A stretch of 64,000 bases of DNA from Bacillus infantis NRRL B-14911 (GCF_000473245.1 NC_022524.1:2194501-2258500), one strand, 5' to 3'. Counted from the first letter of the stretch, positions 36,361 through 46,025 are shown. Program-made: numbers and translations. The notes: a model not told the origin generated them from the sequence alone.

Positions 36361-37824
36361 TCAAAGTTCAAAACGAGATGTGACCATTTTCTTTTTCGTA
36401 TAAAAATTCAAGCCATCTTTGCCATTGACATGAAGGTCCCCATAGAAGGAATCCTTCCAGCCTGAAAAAGGGAAGAATGCCATTGTAGCCGGAACGCCTA
36501 CATTGATGCCGAGCATTCCGGCATCCGCCTCTTCACGGAATTGCCTGATGCTCCTGGCATCGTTTGTATAGATGGTTGCTCCATTCCCGTATCTTGACCT
36601 TCGGATGAAGTCCAGCGCTTCATCAAGGCTGCCTGCCCTGAGCAGGCTCAGTACAGGTGCAAATAGCTCTTCCTTTGCGATCGTCATATCGCATGTCACC
36701 CTATCAAAGATCGTTGCACCAAGAAAGTTACCGGCTGGGTGCCGCTCCATCTCCGTGCGGCCGTCCCGTATCAGCTCAGCCCCTTCTTCTTCTCCTTTTT
36801 CAATGAGTCCGAGGACTTTTTCAAGATGCTCCTTGCGGATGACGGGCGTCAGGAGGGTATCTTCTTCCATCCCGCTGCCGACCTTGAGCTCATCGGCTTT
36901 TTTCTTAAGCTCATTAATGAAGCTGTCGTTTTCTCCCACCACGACAACGGCACTGCATGCCATGCACCTCTGGCCGGCACTGCCGAATGAGGAACTGATG
37001 ATATGCTGGGCCGCCTTCTCAGCATCGGCATCAGGCATGACGATATGGTGATTTTTAGCACCCGAGAGTGCCTGTACCCGCTTTCCTTCAGAAGCGGCCC
37101 GTTCATACACATATTTTGCAACCCGCTGAGAACCGACAAATGAGATGGCGGCAACCTCTTTATGTTCAAGCAGTGCATTCACAACATCATGTGCGCCGTG
37201 TACAATGTTCAGGACTCCAGGAGGGGCGCCCGCTTCGGCAAACAGTTCAGCAAGGCGCGCTGCCAGGATCGGCGTCCTTTCAGACGGCTTCAGCACAAAA
37301 GTATTCCCGCAGGCAACAGCAAGAGGGAACATCCACAAAGGGACCATCATCGGGAAGTTAAAAGGAGTGATCCCCCCAACCACGCCAAGCGGGTAACGGA
37401 ACATCTCAGAATCAATATCCTCAGCGATCCCTGAAAGCGACTCACCCATCATTAAGGTCGGTGCACCTGCGGCAAATTCCACACACTCGATGCCTCTTTG
37501 GACCTCGCCGAATGCTTCTTTGAAGGATTTTCCGTTCTCTTTTACAATCAGCTCAGCAAGCTGTTCATGATACTGTGACAGCAGATTATGATATTTGAAA
37601 AGGAGCCTTGCCCTCTTTGGGACAGGCACCTTCCTCCACGAAATAAACGCCCTTCCTGCTGCCTGGACAGCAAGGCTGACATCTTCTGCACTGGAGGCAG
37701 GCACCCTCGCGAGCACTTCATCATTGGCAGGGTTGATGACTTCAAATGTATCTGCAGAGGAAGCTTCTACCCAATTGCCATCAATAAAATTTCTCAAAAC
37801 CTCTGTTTCATGCCTGATCGCCAT
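36361..37824 (-). CDS. mmsA: Malonate/methylmalonate-semialdehyde dehydrogenase (CoA-acylating)
   Basis: A 487-aa aldehyde dehydrogenase-fold enzyme, the usual length of MMSDH. FNFPMMVPLWMFPLAVACGNTF is the class-specific substrate and NAD region (partly: GGITPFNFPMMVPLWMF), and GQRCMACS holds the catalytic Cys. These enzymes make acetyl-CoA or propionyl-CoA from the semialdehyde with loss of CO2. ATG 37824 is chosen, 9 bases after AAGGAG; upstream frame extension lacks a site. It works directly after the aminotransferase in the pyrimidine route and could also serve valine or inositol breakdown. Confidence 0.9.
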   Translation of the reverse strand: MAIRHETEVLRNFIDGNWVEASSADTFEVINPANDEVLARVPASSAEDVSLAVQAAGRAFISWRKVPVPKRARLLFKYHNLLSQYHEQLAELIVKENGKSFKEAFGEVQRGIECVEFAAGAPTLMMGESLSGIAEDIDSEMFRYPLGVVGGITPFNFPMMVPLWMFPLAVACGNTFVLKPSERTPILAARLAELFAEAGAPPGVLNIVHGAHDVVNALLEHKEVAAISFVGSQRVAKYVYERAASEGKRVQALSGAKNHHIVMPDADAEKAAQHIISSSFGSAGQRCMACSAVVVVGENDSFINELKKKADELKVGSGMEEDTLLTPVIRKEHLEKVLGLIEKGEEEGAELIRDGRTEMERHPAGNFLGATIFDRVTCDMTIAKEELFAPVLSLLRAGSLDEALDFIRRSRYGNGATIYTNDARSIRQFREEADAGMLGINVGVPATMAFFPFSGWKDSFYGDLHVNGKDGLNFYTKKKMVTSRFEL

Positions 37825-37949
37825 ATGCTCCATCTCCTTCATATGAAATATCCACTTCAGATTTTTATAAGACTTCGATAGAAAGCTGCACATGAAGGCG
37901 AAGGATCAGCGGCAAATAATGAAATGCGCAATCCTTCGCTCTATCACAG

Positions 37950-38177
37950 CTATTTTTGTTCTGCAGAATGCTCTTTCTGCTTGAGCAGAAGCCCGCTGAA
38001 ATATTTCCGTGCTTCTGCTGTCCCAACATGGATTGTTTCCTGGATCCCGCTGGCCGGATTGGCAAACAAGATGGCCGCTCCATCCAAGCTTTCTTTCACC
38101 TGAAGGATTCTGAATCCTTTTTCGATATAAAAATCGATTTTGTCTCTTTCATGCAAAAAGAACTGGTAGTCTGACAT
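37950..38177 (-). CDS. Small protein of unknown function within the pyrimidine cluster
   Basis: A 75-aa soluble protein with AGGAGG 7 bases before ATG. Sequence pattern: FFLHERDKIDFYIEKGFRIL, then GAAILFANPASG and AEARKYFSGLLLKQ. The hydrophobic and charged residues alternate as in a folded domain, and it has no membrane helix or Cys pair. It lies between mmsA and the NCS1 transporter (21-base gap to the transporter), so it is surely cotranscribed. I do not recognise it. It might be a regulatory or scaffold subunit of the pathway (inference). Confidence 0.65.
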   Translation of the reverse strand: MSDYQFFLHERDKIDFYIEKGFRILQVKESLDGAAILFANPASGIQETIHVGTAEARKYFSGLLLKQKEHSAEQK

Positions 38178-38198
38178 ACTCTGACCTCCTGAAAATAG

Positions 38199-39653
38199 TC
38201 AAGATTTCATGGAATCAGCGGCTTTTTCCTGATCATCGTCCAAAATCCAGTCGCGCCCCACACTGATTCCGAGATATTTGCTGTCATCCGGATCATTGAT
38301 TTCGGCCTGCTGATATTTGCGGAACCACCAGTACCGGGCAAGAAGGTAATAAGAGCCTGCTCCTGCCAGGAATCCGGCAAGGAATGAATAGTTGGGAAGC
38401 CAGTATGCAACTGCGGCACCAATGACCCAGCTGATGAATCCTGCAAGGTTGATTCCTCCCCAATACCTGAACTGCCCATGGTCCTCGTATAATTCAGGTA
38501 CATTGACGCGCCTTTTTCTCAGCAGATAATAATCAGCAAAAAGGATGCCGACAATCGCAGACAGGATGCCGCCTACAAACAGGAGGACAGGGATGATGAT
38601 GCCAAAGAGATTCCATGGCTGGACGACTGTCCCGACAATTCCTGCTGTAATAACGCCAGCCCAGAAAGGAAATTTCGGCCCGCCAACATTAGAAAATATC
38701 GTTGCCGCCGGAACGACATTGGCCGCCGTGTTGGTGGACCATTGCGCCAGGATGATCATCAGAAGCAGGACGCATAGGACGAGTCCTCCCGCCGCTTCCT
38801 GAAGGGCGATGACAGGATCGTAATTCAGGACGGCAATATAAGCGATTCCTCCAATGATAATCATAAAGGTCTGTGTCAGCGGCATGGCGATCAGGTTGCC
38901 GATCAGCGCCCCTTTATTGCGCTTGAACCAGTTTTTTTCATTCACGGGCGCCTTGATGAACCGGGAAATGGAAGGAATATCAGCACTCAAGGTCGCCCAA
39001 AAGCCCATATTGCTGAAGATCACAACAAGGAAAGCAGTAAATGCATCGGTTCCCGCTGCCGGATTCTCTGCCCATGTCCAAATATTCCTTCCTGCCTCTT
39101 CAGCCGTATCAGATAAAGATAGGTACATCCAGACGGAAATCAGGATAATGACCGGAGCTGCCATGTCAGCAAAACGCTCTATCGCTTTTATCCCAAGGCT
39201 GGTATTAATGAGCTGTGCAGCTGCGAAAATAAGAAAACAGATAAACCAGTTATTGAAACCGAATAAAATATCAATGATGCCATTCATGGCAGTGGCACCG
39301 AAGTAGGTATTGATTCCAAACCACATAGAGGCGGTGACGCCCCTCGTGATTGAGGGGATATGAGTCCCGATTGTGCCGAAAGGGGCGCGCATATAGACCG
39401 GGAAGGAAAGGCCATGCTCTATCCCGATGTCTGCAATCAAACTGATGAATAAGCCGATTCCGAGGCAGCCGATCACCGTTGCAATAATGACAAGCGGCAA
39501 TGGGAGGCTCATAACCCCGGAGCCTCCGATGGCAAAGGTGGCGAGTACCACCACCATGCCCACCCACATAAATGAATAGCCGAGCGAGGTGATATTCCTG
39601 TCCTTTTGCTGGATCGGATAAAGGTCAGGGGATTTCAGATGGCTTTTTTTCAT
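38199..39653 (-). CDS. NCS1-family nucleobase transporter
   Basis: A 484-aa integral membrane protein with about 12 helices. The NCS1 pattern is visible: SLGYSFMWVGMVVVLATFAIG (start of TM1), SFPVYMRAPFGTIGTHIP, and the GVTASMWFGINTYFG segment (TM3). Substrates in the family are uracil, thymine, cytosine, allantoin and hydantoins. Its place in the reductive pyrimidine cluster points to uracil/thymine (or dihydrouracil) uptake. The ribosome site is weak (AGGATGTG). Confidence 0.87.
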   Translation of the reverse strand: MKKSHLKSPDLYPIQQKDRNITSLGYSFMWVGMVVVLATFAIGGSGVMSLPLPLVIIATVIGCLGIGLFISLIADIGIEHGLSFPVYMRAPFGTIGTHIPSITRGVTASMWFGINTYFGATAMNGIIDILFGFNNWFICFLIFAAAQLINTSLGIKAIERFADMAAPVIILISVWMYLSLSDTAEEAGRNIWTWAENPAAGTDAFTAFLVVIFSNMGFWATLSADIPSISRFIKAPVNEKNWFKRNKGALIGNLIAMPLTQTFMIIIGGIAYIAVLNYDPVIALQEAAGGLVLCVLLLMIILAQWSTNTAANVVPAATIFSNVGGPKFPFWAGVITAGIVGTVVQPWNLFGIIIPVLLFVGGILSAIVGILFADYYLLRKRRVNVPELYEDHGQFRYWGGINLAGFISWVIGAAVAYWLPNYSFLAGFLAGAGSYYLLARYWWFRKYQQAEINDPDDSKYLGISVGRDWILDDDQEKAADSMKS

Positions 39654-39794
39654 ACGTACACATCCTGTCCGGTTAATTTTTGTCAGGCCGAGAAGCTGAT
39701 TGAAACCGAAAAGCCGGGTTAGTGCATGCCATCATCCTGTTCACTGAACAAAGCCGGGGTAATTCATCTCCGTCCACAAGTCAACCCTCTTAAT

Positions 39795-41210
39795 CTAATA
39801 AGCAGGAATCACGTTATTATGGGTTTTGTGTTTAAAATATTTTGCTCTTTTTAAATATTGCCCACTGCCCGCTTTTCCAGTGAACTGGCGGTCTTTAATC
39901 ACATACTCTCCCCTTACGAGCACAGTGACAGGCTCTCCTTTGACTGATAATCCTTCAAATGCGCTGTAATCAACAGCTAAATGGTGGGTGCCTGCAGAAA
40001 TGGTTCGTTCCTTTTCTGGGTCAAATAGGACAATATCGGCATCAGAGCCTACAGCAATCGTCCCTTTCTGAGGGTAGAGGCCAAATAGCTTCGCAGCACG
40101 GGTCGAAGTGATGTCGACAAATTGGTTGAGGGTGATCCTTCCCTTTGCCGCCCCTTCTGAAAAGAGGATCGAGAACCGGTCTTCAATAGTCGGGCCTCCG
40201 TTCGGTATTTTGGTAAAATCCTCCCTGCCGAGATCCTTTTGCCCCTTAAAATCAAAAGAGCATTGGTCAGAGCCGATCGTCTGGAGCTGTCCGCTTTTGA
40301 GGGCATTCCATAAAGTGTCCTGATTCCATTTTTCGCGGAGCGGCGGGGACCACACATATTTTGCGCCTTCAAACTCAGGCTTTTCGAGGCTGGTCTGGTC
40401 AAGAACGAGATACTGCGGACAGGTTTCCCCCCAGACATCGATGCCCCTGGAGCGGGCTGCGGCAATTTTTTCTGCTGCTTCAGCGCAGGATACATGTACC
40501 ACATACAGCTGGGAGCCTGCCAGGCCGGTCAGCTCAGCCGCACGCCCCGTTGCTTCCCCTTCCAGCTCAGGAGGTCTTGTAAGCGCATGGTAGATGGGTT
40601 CTGTATGTCCTTCTTCCAATGCCTTTTTCGTAAGATAATCGATGACATCCCCGTTTTCTGCATGCACCATGACAAGAGCCCCGAGGTCCCTTGCGGCAAC
40701 CAGCGTCTTGAAAAGCGTTTCATCATCAGCCTGGAAGACATTTTTATAGGCCATGAAGACTTTGAAAGAAGTAATTCCCTCAGAATCTATCACTTTCGGC
40801 AGCTCCGCCAGTACTTTATCATTGATTTCCCCGATCATGAGGTGGAAGCTGTAATCGATGGCAGCCTTGTCTTTAGATTTTTGGTGCCATTCATCAATGC
40901 TTTCCTGGAGAGGCCTTCCTTTAGATGTCAGGCAAAAGTCTATGATGGTCGTCGTGCCCCCAAAGGCTGCGGCAATCGTGCCTGACTCAAAATCGTCCTT
41001 TGTCACAGTCCCGCCGAATGGCATATCTAGGTGGGTGTGCGGGTCTATGCCGCCCGGAAAAACGTAAAGCCCTGCAGCATTGATGATTTCCGCCCCGGTA
41101 TCTTGCAGATTCCTGCCAATCAGGGCGATTTTTCCTTCTTCTATTAAAATATCAGCCTGAAAAGTATCTGATGCTGTCACTATAGTGCCGTTCTTTATTA
41201 TTTTCTTCAT
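39795..41210 (-). CDS. hydA: Dihydropyrimidinase
   Basis: A 471-aa cyclic amidohydrolase that opens dihydrouracil to N-carbamoyl-beta-alanine. VFPGGIDPHTHLDMPFGG carries the metal-binding HxH, SFKVFMAYKN the carbamylated Lys, and VHAENGDVIDYL plus IGSDQCSFDFKGQKDLG further ligands. ATG 41210 is chosen, 8 bases from AAAGGGG; the in-frame GTG at 41219 lies too close to that site. It starts 13 bases after preA. Hydantoinase activity is also known for this family, but the neighbouring genes favour dihydropyrimidines. Confidence 0.93.
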   Translation of the reverse strand: MKKIIKNGTIVTASDTFQADILIEEGKIALIGRNLQDTGAEIINAAGLYVFPGGIDPHTHLDMPFGGTVTKDDFESGTIAAAFGGTTTIIDFCLTSKGRPLQESIDEWHQKSKDKAAIDYSFHLMIGEINDKVLAELPKVIDSEGITSFKVFMAYKNVFQADDETLFKTLVAARDLGALVMVHAENGDVIDYLTKKALEEGHTEPIYHALTRPPELEGEATGRAAELTGLAGSQLYVVHVSCAEAAEKIAAARSRGIDVWGETCPQYLVLDQTSLEKPEFEGAKYVWSPPLREKWNQDTLWNALKSGQLQTIGSDQCSFDFKGQKDLGREDFTKIPNGGPTIEDRFSILFSEGAAKGRITLNQFVDITSTRAAKLFGLYPQKGTIAVGSDADIVLFDPEKERTISAGTHHLAVDYSAFEGLSVKGEPVTVLVRGEYVIKDRQFTGKAGSGQYLKRAKYFKHKTHNNVIPAY

Positions 41211-41223
41211 ATTCAGCACCCCT

Positions 41224-42513
41224 TTACCGTTTAGATAGATCCAATTCGCATGCCTGTGCCCCGGCTATCGCGGCCTGCCGTTCATTCCAGGTCATAGGCG
41301 GCTGTGTGTGCGGAAGCTCTACCATTGAAATGGCCCCTTCCTCCGGGCAGACAATAGAACAGAGGTTGCAGCCGACACAGTCTTCTTCGCGGACTTTCAA
41401 ATATTCTTTTCCGTTTTCATCAACCAGCATATCAATGCATTGATGCGAGGTGTCCTCACAGGCGATATGGCATTTATTGCAATTGATGCAGATATCAGGG
41501 TCGATCCTCGCGGCAATATTATAGTTAAGGTCCAGATTGCCCCAGTCCGAATACCTTGGTACAGATTTTCCGATAATGTCCCTGACTGACCGGATGCCTC
41601 TCTCGTCCAGATAATTATTCAAACCATCCATTAAATCTTCAATGATGCGGAACCCGTGGTGCATAGCAGCTGTACAAATCTGTACGCCGGAAGCGCCCAT
41701 CAGCATGAATTCAACCGCATTCTGCCAGTTCGATATCCCGCCCATGCCTGAAATCGGGACAGATATTGCTGGATTCCTGGCGCACTCAGCGACCATGTTC
41801 AGTGCAATCGGTTTGACTGCCGGGCCGCAATAGCCTCCATGTGCTCCCTTCCCTCCGACATGCGGAATCGTATTCCAGGTATCAAGGTCCACCCCGGCAA
41901 GGCTGTTGATCGTATTGATCATACTGACAGCATCTGCACCGCCTTTTACCGCTGCTTCTGCTGTTGCTGTAATATCCGTTATATTGGGGGTAAGCTTCAC
42001 GATGACTGGTGTCCGGGCCGCTTCCTTCGCCCAATAAGTCTGTTTTTCCACCAGCTCTGGCACCTGTCCGGATGCAGATCCCATTCCCCTCTCTGCCATC
42101 CCGTGCGGGCAGCCGAAGTTAAGCTCAAGTCCATCTACCCCAATCTCTTCGACCCGTTTGACAATTTCATGCCATTTCTCCTGTTTCGGCTCAACCATCA
42201 GTGAGGCAATGATCGTGTTGTTGGGAAACTTCTTTTTCGTTTCATAGATTTCCTTCAGATTGACTTCAAGCGGCCTGTCTGTAATCAGCTCAATATTGTT
42301 AAAGCCTGCGACCCGCTGTCCATTAAAGCTGACAGCAGCAAATCGGGAAGAAACGTTTAAAATAGGCTCACCCAGCGTTTTCCAAACAGCTCCGCCCCAT
42401 CCGGCCTCGAAAGCACGCTGAACCTGATAGCCTGAATTGGTAGGTGGTGCAGAGGCAAGCCAGAAAGGATTGGTTGACTTTATGCCTGCCAATTCTATGC
42501 TTAAATCAGCCAT
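41224..42513 (-). CDS. preA: NAD-dependent dihydropyrimidine dehydrogenase subunit PreA
   Basis: A 429-aa protein: FMN-binding dihydroorotate-dehydrogenase-like barrel at the N-terminus (LELNFGCPHGM, TPNITDI, GMGGISNWQNAVEFM), then a ferredoxin domain with two 4Fe-4S clusters (CINCNKCHIAC and CVGCNLCSIVCP). It reduces uracil or thymine to the dihydro form, taking electrons from PreT. The start overlaps the end of preT by 8 bases. E. coli and mammalian dihydropyrimidine dehydrogenases have the same two parts. Confidence 0.95.
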   Translation of the reverse strand: MADLSIELAGIKSTNPFWLASAPPTNSGYQVQRAFEAGWGGAVWKTLGEPILNVSSRFAAVSFNGQRVAGFNNIELITDRPLEVNLKEIYETKKKFPNNTIIASLMVEPKQEKWHEIVKRVEEIGVDGLELNFGCPHGMAERGMGSASGQVPELVEKQTYWAKEAARTPVIVKLTPNITDITATAEAAVKGGADAVSMINTINSLAGVDLDTWNTIPHVGGKGAHGGYCGPAVKPIALNMVAECARNPAISVPISGMGGISNWQNAVEFMLMGASGVQICTAAMHHGFRIIEDLMDGLNNYLDERGIRSVRDIIGKSVPRYSDWGNLDLNYNIAARIDPDICINCNKCHIACEDTSHQCIDMLVDENGKEYLKVREEDCVGCNLCSIVCPEEGAISMVELPHTQPPMTWNERQAAIAGAQACELDLSKR

Positions 42514-43885
42514 TTGCTTCTCTCCTTTCTTCCTTCATCATCAGCTTGTGGATCGCATGGGCTGCTTGTTTACCCTGCTGGGCAGCAGTGACGACCATGG
42601 CTTCCCCTTTTCCTTTGCCGAAGACAATATCCCCGCAGGCAAACACTTTCGGATTTGAGGTCTGGCATGTCTCAGGATTGATTTCTACAACTCCTCCATC
42701 GTGAGCAAGGCCGAATTGATCGATGAGGCTTTCGTGCCTTTGCTGCCCGATGGCTTTAATAATGATGTCAGCCGGGAGCAGATGCTCAGATCCTTCAATG
42801 GGTACGGGCCTTCTCCGACCATCCGTATCCGGCTCGCCAAGCATCATTTGGATGCACTCCAGTCCTGCTGCTTCCCCGCGGTCATTGCTGATAATCCTTT
42901 TGGGTGCCGTCAGCCATCGGAACTCGACTCCATCCTGCTTCGCAAACTCATATTCAAAATCATAGGCAGTCATTTCTTCCTGTGTCCTCCTGTAAAGGAT
43001 TTTCACATTCCCCGCCCCGAGCCTTGCTGCACAGGTTGCCCCGTCAATTGCTGTGTTGCCGGCGCCAATTACAATTGCTTTCTTGCCTGCCACATCTCTC
43101 CTCAGTTCACCGGTTTTTGTCTGCTTCACAAATTCAATCGCATCAAAGACACCTTCCAGATTTTCACCTTCAATTCCAAGGTCCGGCACTTTTGACATGC
43201 CTGCAGCAAGAATCACAAAGTCATATCCGTCCAGCAGTTCTCCGGCTGTAACATCCCGGCCGATCTTCGTTTTTGTCCTGATGTCTACATTCATCCGCCT
43301 GACCTGTTCTGCTTCCCAATGGGCAATCTCCTTGGGCAGACGGAATGAAACGATACCGTAAGTGTTCAGCCCTCCGGCTTCCTCCTCGGCTTCATAGATG
43401 ACAGTCTCATAGCCGAGACGGGCCAGCTCCCTGGCAGCCGATAATCCCGCAGGTCCGCTTCCGATGACCGCTGCTTTTTTGCCGTTGGCCGCGCCTGGGA
43501 AAAATAAGTCCTTCCCGCTTTTTATGGCCCAGTCAGTCGCATGCCTCTGCAGTTTGCCGATCAGAATAGGGCTTTTTGTTGAATTCAATACACACGCCCC
43601 TTCACAGAGCTCTTCTGTCGGGCAGACCCTTGAGCAGCTTGCGCCGACAGGATTGGCATCCATGATGGTTTTGGCGGATCCCAGCATATTTCCGCTGCTG
43701 ATTTTTTTTATGAATGAAGGGATATCTATTCCAGTTGGACATGCTTTAATACAAGGGGCATCATAGCAATACAGGCAGCGGCTGGCTTCATGGGCAGCAT
43801 CCCTGCTGGACAGCGCAGGCTCCGCTTCCCTGAAGTTCTGTTCCAGGTCGGTGTGTGAGATTCGCTTTGGTTTTGCATCGATCAC
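42506..43885 (-). CDS. preT: NAD-dependent dihydropyrimidine dehydrogenase subunit PreT
   Basis: A 459-aa glutamate-synthase-small-subunit-like flavoprotein. The N-terminal iron-sulfur domain has CLYCYDAPCIKACPTG and CSRVCPTEELCEGAC; then comes FAD binding (AAVIGSGPAGLSAARELARLG, here in part GSGPAGLSAA) and NAD binding (AIVIGAGNTAIDGAT). It passes electrons from NAD(P)H to PreA. GTG start with AGGAGGGA upstream. It is the second gene of the cluster after beta-ureidopropionase. Confidence 0.94.
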   Translation of the reverse strand: MIDAKPKRISHTDLEQNFREAEPALSSRDAAHEASRCLYCYDAPCIKACPTGIDIPSFIKKISSGNMLGSAKTIMDANPVGASCSRVCPTEELCEGACVLNSTKSPILIGKLQRHATDWAIKSGKDLFFPGAANGKKAAVIGSGPAGLSAARELARLGYETVIYEAEEEAGGLNTYGIVSFRLPKEIAHWEAEQVRRMNVDIRTKTKIGRDVTAGELLDGYDFVILAAGMSKVPDLGIEGENLEGVFDAIEFVKQTKTGELRRDVAGKKAIVIGAGNTAIDGATCAARLGAGNVKILYRRTQEEMTAYDFEYEFAKQDGVEFRWLTAPKRIISNDRGEAAGLECIQMMLGEPDTDGRRRPVPIEGSEHLLPADIIIKAIGQQRHESLIDQFGLAHDGGVVEINPETCQTSNPKVFACGDIVFGKGKGEAMVVTAAQQGKQAAHAIHKLMMKEERREANG

Positions 43886-43952
43886 AGCGTTCCCTCCTAT
43901 CCTGCCTGTGCCAGGCAGGCAATTGAAAAGCTTATTTTCACATAAAAGCCCC

Positions 43953-44843
43953 TTACGGAAGAAGGGATGTCATTTCACTGTATGTTTCCGGCCTGCGGTC
44001 GCGGTAAAACTGCCAGGTGTCCCTGACCTCCCGGATCAGCTTCTTGTTCATTTCACCTATGATGACTTCATCCTTATCCCGGCTGGCAGAGGCAACGAAG
44101 CTTCCTTTAGGATCCACCAGGTATGACTGCCCATAAAATTCTCCCATATTCCATGGACCCTCATAGCCGACGCGGTTGATGGCGCCAACATAATATCCGT
44201 TGGCGACTGCATGGGCAGGCTGTTCGAGTTTCCATAAATATTCGGACAGGCCGGCGACCGTGGCCGATGGATTGAAGACGATTTCTGCGCCATTAAGCCC
44301 CAGCAGCCTTGCCCCTTCCGGGAAATGCCTGTCATAGCAGATATACACGCCGATTTTGGCATATGCAGTATCAAATACCGGATAGCCCAGGTTCCCTGGT
44401 TTAAAATAATATTTTTCCCAGAACCCGCAGCCGTTTCCTCCTGCCGCAACATGCGGAATATGCTGCTTCCGGTACTTTCCCAGATAAGTTCCGTCTGCAT
44501 CCAGGACAGCAGCTGTATTATAATAGGTAGCTATCCCTTCCCGTTCATAAATCGGAAGGACAATAACAATCCCAAGCTCCCTTGCCAGCTCCTGGAATAG
44601 CTTTGTTGTCGGGCCGTCCGGGATTTCTTCTGCAGCGTCATACCATTTCGTATTCTGCTCGGAACAGAAATAAGGACCATAAAAGATCTCCTGCAGGCAT
44701 ACAATCCGGGCGCCCTTTTCTGCCGCTTCCCTAACAAGCTTTATATGCTTTTCGATTGCCTTCTCCTTATGAACTGCAACTGGCTCGCTGCCGTCCACAT
44801 CATGAGATGCTTGTATCAAGCCGATCTTCACATTGTCTGCCAT
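43953..44843 (-). CDS. Beta-ureidopropionase (N-carbamoyl-beta-alanine amidohydrolase)
   Basis: A 296-aa nitrilase-superfamily enzyme with the Glu-Lys-Cys triad: CLQEIFYGPYF (Glu), KYRKQHIPH (Lys), and ICYDRHFPEG (Cys). It converts N-carbamoyl-beta-alanine to beta-alanine, CO2 and ammonia, step three of the pathway. ATG 44843 is chosen, 7 bases from GAGGGGGAG; the extended frame to 44921 has no site. It is the first gene of the cluster and lies behind the proposed promoter. N-carbamoylputrescine amidase is a close relative, but context favours this call. Confidence 0.88.
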   Translation of the reverse strand: MADNVKIGLIQASHDVDGSEPVAVHKEKAIEKHIKLVREAAEKGARIVCLQEIFYGPYFCSEQNTKWYDAAEEIPDGPTTKLFQELARELGIVIVLPIYEREGIATYYNTAAVLDADGTYLGKYRKQHIPHVAAGGNGCGFWEKYYFKPGNLGYPVFDTAYAKIGVYICYDRHFPEGARLLGLNGAEIVFNPSATVAGLSEYLWKLEQPAHAVANGYYVGAINRVGYEGPWNMGEFYGQSYLVDPKGSFVASASRDKDEVIIGEMNKKLIREVRDTWQFYRDRRPETYSEMTSLLP

Positions 44844-44944
44844 CTTTACTCCCCCTCTAAAATAAATTGAATCATCCTTTGCAGAACCGGGCTGTTTCGT
44901 ACCAGGGCAATCCAGCAGCATGGTTCAGAATGTTCCGTTAATCT

Positions 44945-44972
44945 AACATACGCAGAAAGGGCAAGTTGTAAA
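44945..44972 (-). promoter_or_regulatory. Putative promoter of the pyrimidine-degradation cluster
   Basis: On the minus strand TTTACA (44972-44967), 16-base spacer, TATGTT (44950-44945), about 100 bases upstream of the first start codon. Neither box is perfect. Confidence 0.5.
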
Positions 44973-45039
44973 ACTTAATTTAAAGAGAGTAGAAAGAAAA
45001 AGGTCTAGCAAAAAGACAGTGTGAAGGATATCTGCATAC

Positions 45040-45085
45040 AAAAAAGACTGCAAATGGCCCCATAATGAGAGGATCTTTGCAGTCT
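45040..45085 (-). terminator. Terminator of speD
   Basis: AGACTGCAAA / TTTGCAGTCT stem; on the minus strand followed by TTTTTT. Confidence 0.85.
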
Positions 45086-45113
45086 CATGCTACCTTAATA
45101 AAAAGTATAGAAA

Positions 45114-45929
45114 TTAATTTTGCGAGGAAATATTGGTGCCATAAAAGATTTCGTCCATCTCTGTTTTAAGTCGGTCGGTGATTTCTTCCGCTTCTTCTGA
45201 ATCCAGCTTCTCCTTAGTAAAGCCAAACAGATAATTATTCAGGTCGAATTCCTTCAGTTTGCATTTTGTGTGGAAAATTTTTTCCTGATAGATATTCACA
45301 TCGATCATATCATACAGGCCTTTTGCTTCATCTGGTATATAATTCTGTATAGAGTTAATATCATGGTCGATATATAGCTTTTCACCGTTGATGTCCCGGG
45401 TAAACCCTCTGACGCGGTAATCAATCGTCATTACATCCGTCTCAAAGGAGTGGATCAAATAATTCAGGGCTTTTAGCGGTGAAATTTCCCCGCACGTGGA
45501 AACATCGATATCTGCCCTGAAGGTGCTGATCCCTTCTGTCGGATGGAACTCAGGGTAGGTGTGGACTGTAATATGGCTTTTATCAAGCTGCAGGACCACA
45601 TTGTCAGGGAGCGGTCCGGGAGATTCCTCCAGTGATTCTTCAGGCACTTCGACAACAGGGCCTTCTGATACGAGCATGGTCACACTGGCTCCCTGCGGTA
45701 CATAGTCCTGCTGGGCGACATTCAGCACGTGTGCCCCGATGATATCGGACACATTAGTCAGAATGTTGGTGAGCCTCTCAGCACTATACTGTTCATCAAT
45801 ATAATCAATATAAGCTTCCCGTTCTTCTTTTGTTTTTGTATAGCAGATATCATACATATTAAAGCTTAACGTTTTAGTCAGATTATTAAAGCCGTGCAGC
45901 TCGATCCGTTGCTCTGGTGTCAGTTTCAT
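45114..45929 (-). CDS. speD: S-adenosylmethionine decarboxylase proenzyme (SpeD, E. coli-type)
   Basis: A 271-aa pyruvoyl enzyme of polyamine synthesis, which gives decarboxylated SAM for spermidine. The self-cleavage site is in [13 protein letters not shown] (cleavage before Ser makes the pyruvoyl group), and [16 protein letters not shown] and [13 protein letters not shown] follow. The length is that of the long, E. coli-type SpeD rather than the short SpeH (about 125 aa) of B. subtilis. ATG 45929 has AAAGGGG upstream; the extension to 45986 has no site. The leader RNA looks structured. Confidence 0.93.
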   Translation of the reverse strand: MKLTPEQRIELHGFNNLTKTLSFNMYDICYTKTKEEREAYIDYIDEQYSAERLTNILTNVSDIIGAHVLNVAQQDYVPQGASVTMLVSEGPVVEVPEESLEESPGPLPDNVVLQLDKSHITVHTYPEFHPTEGISTFRADIDVSTCGEISPLKALNYLIHSFETDVMTIDYRVRGFTRDINGEKLYIDHDINSIQNYIPDEAKGLYDMIDVNIYQEKIFHTKCKLKEFDLNNYLFGFTKEKLDSEEAEEITDRLKTEMDEIFYGTNISSQN

Positions 45930-45971
45930 GTGCAAAATCCCCTTTAACTCTGTTAGTCTGTTGCCCCTATC

Positions 45972-46025
45972 ACCAGCCTTGGCCACTTCTATGGCGAGCT
46001 CTTAAGAGAGTGTTTCCAAGCTGGT
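45972..46025 (-). promoter_or_regulatory. Structured leader of speD
   Basis: ACCAGCCTTGG (45972-45982) pairs with CCAAGCTGGT (46016-46025) with one bulge, and the loop holds a GGCCA/TGGC hairpin and the palindrome CTCTTAAGAG. It lies 43 bases upstream of the start codon. It is not a recognisable SAM riboswitch. Confidence 0.4.
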
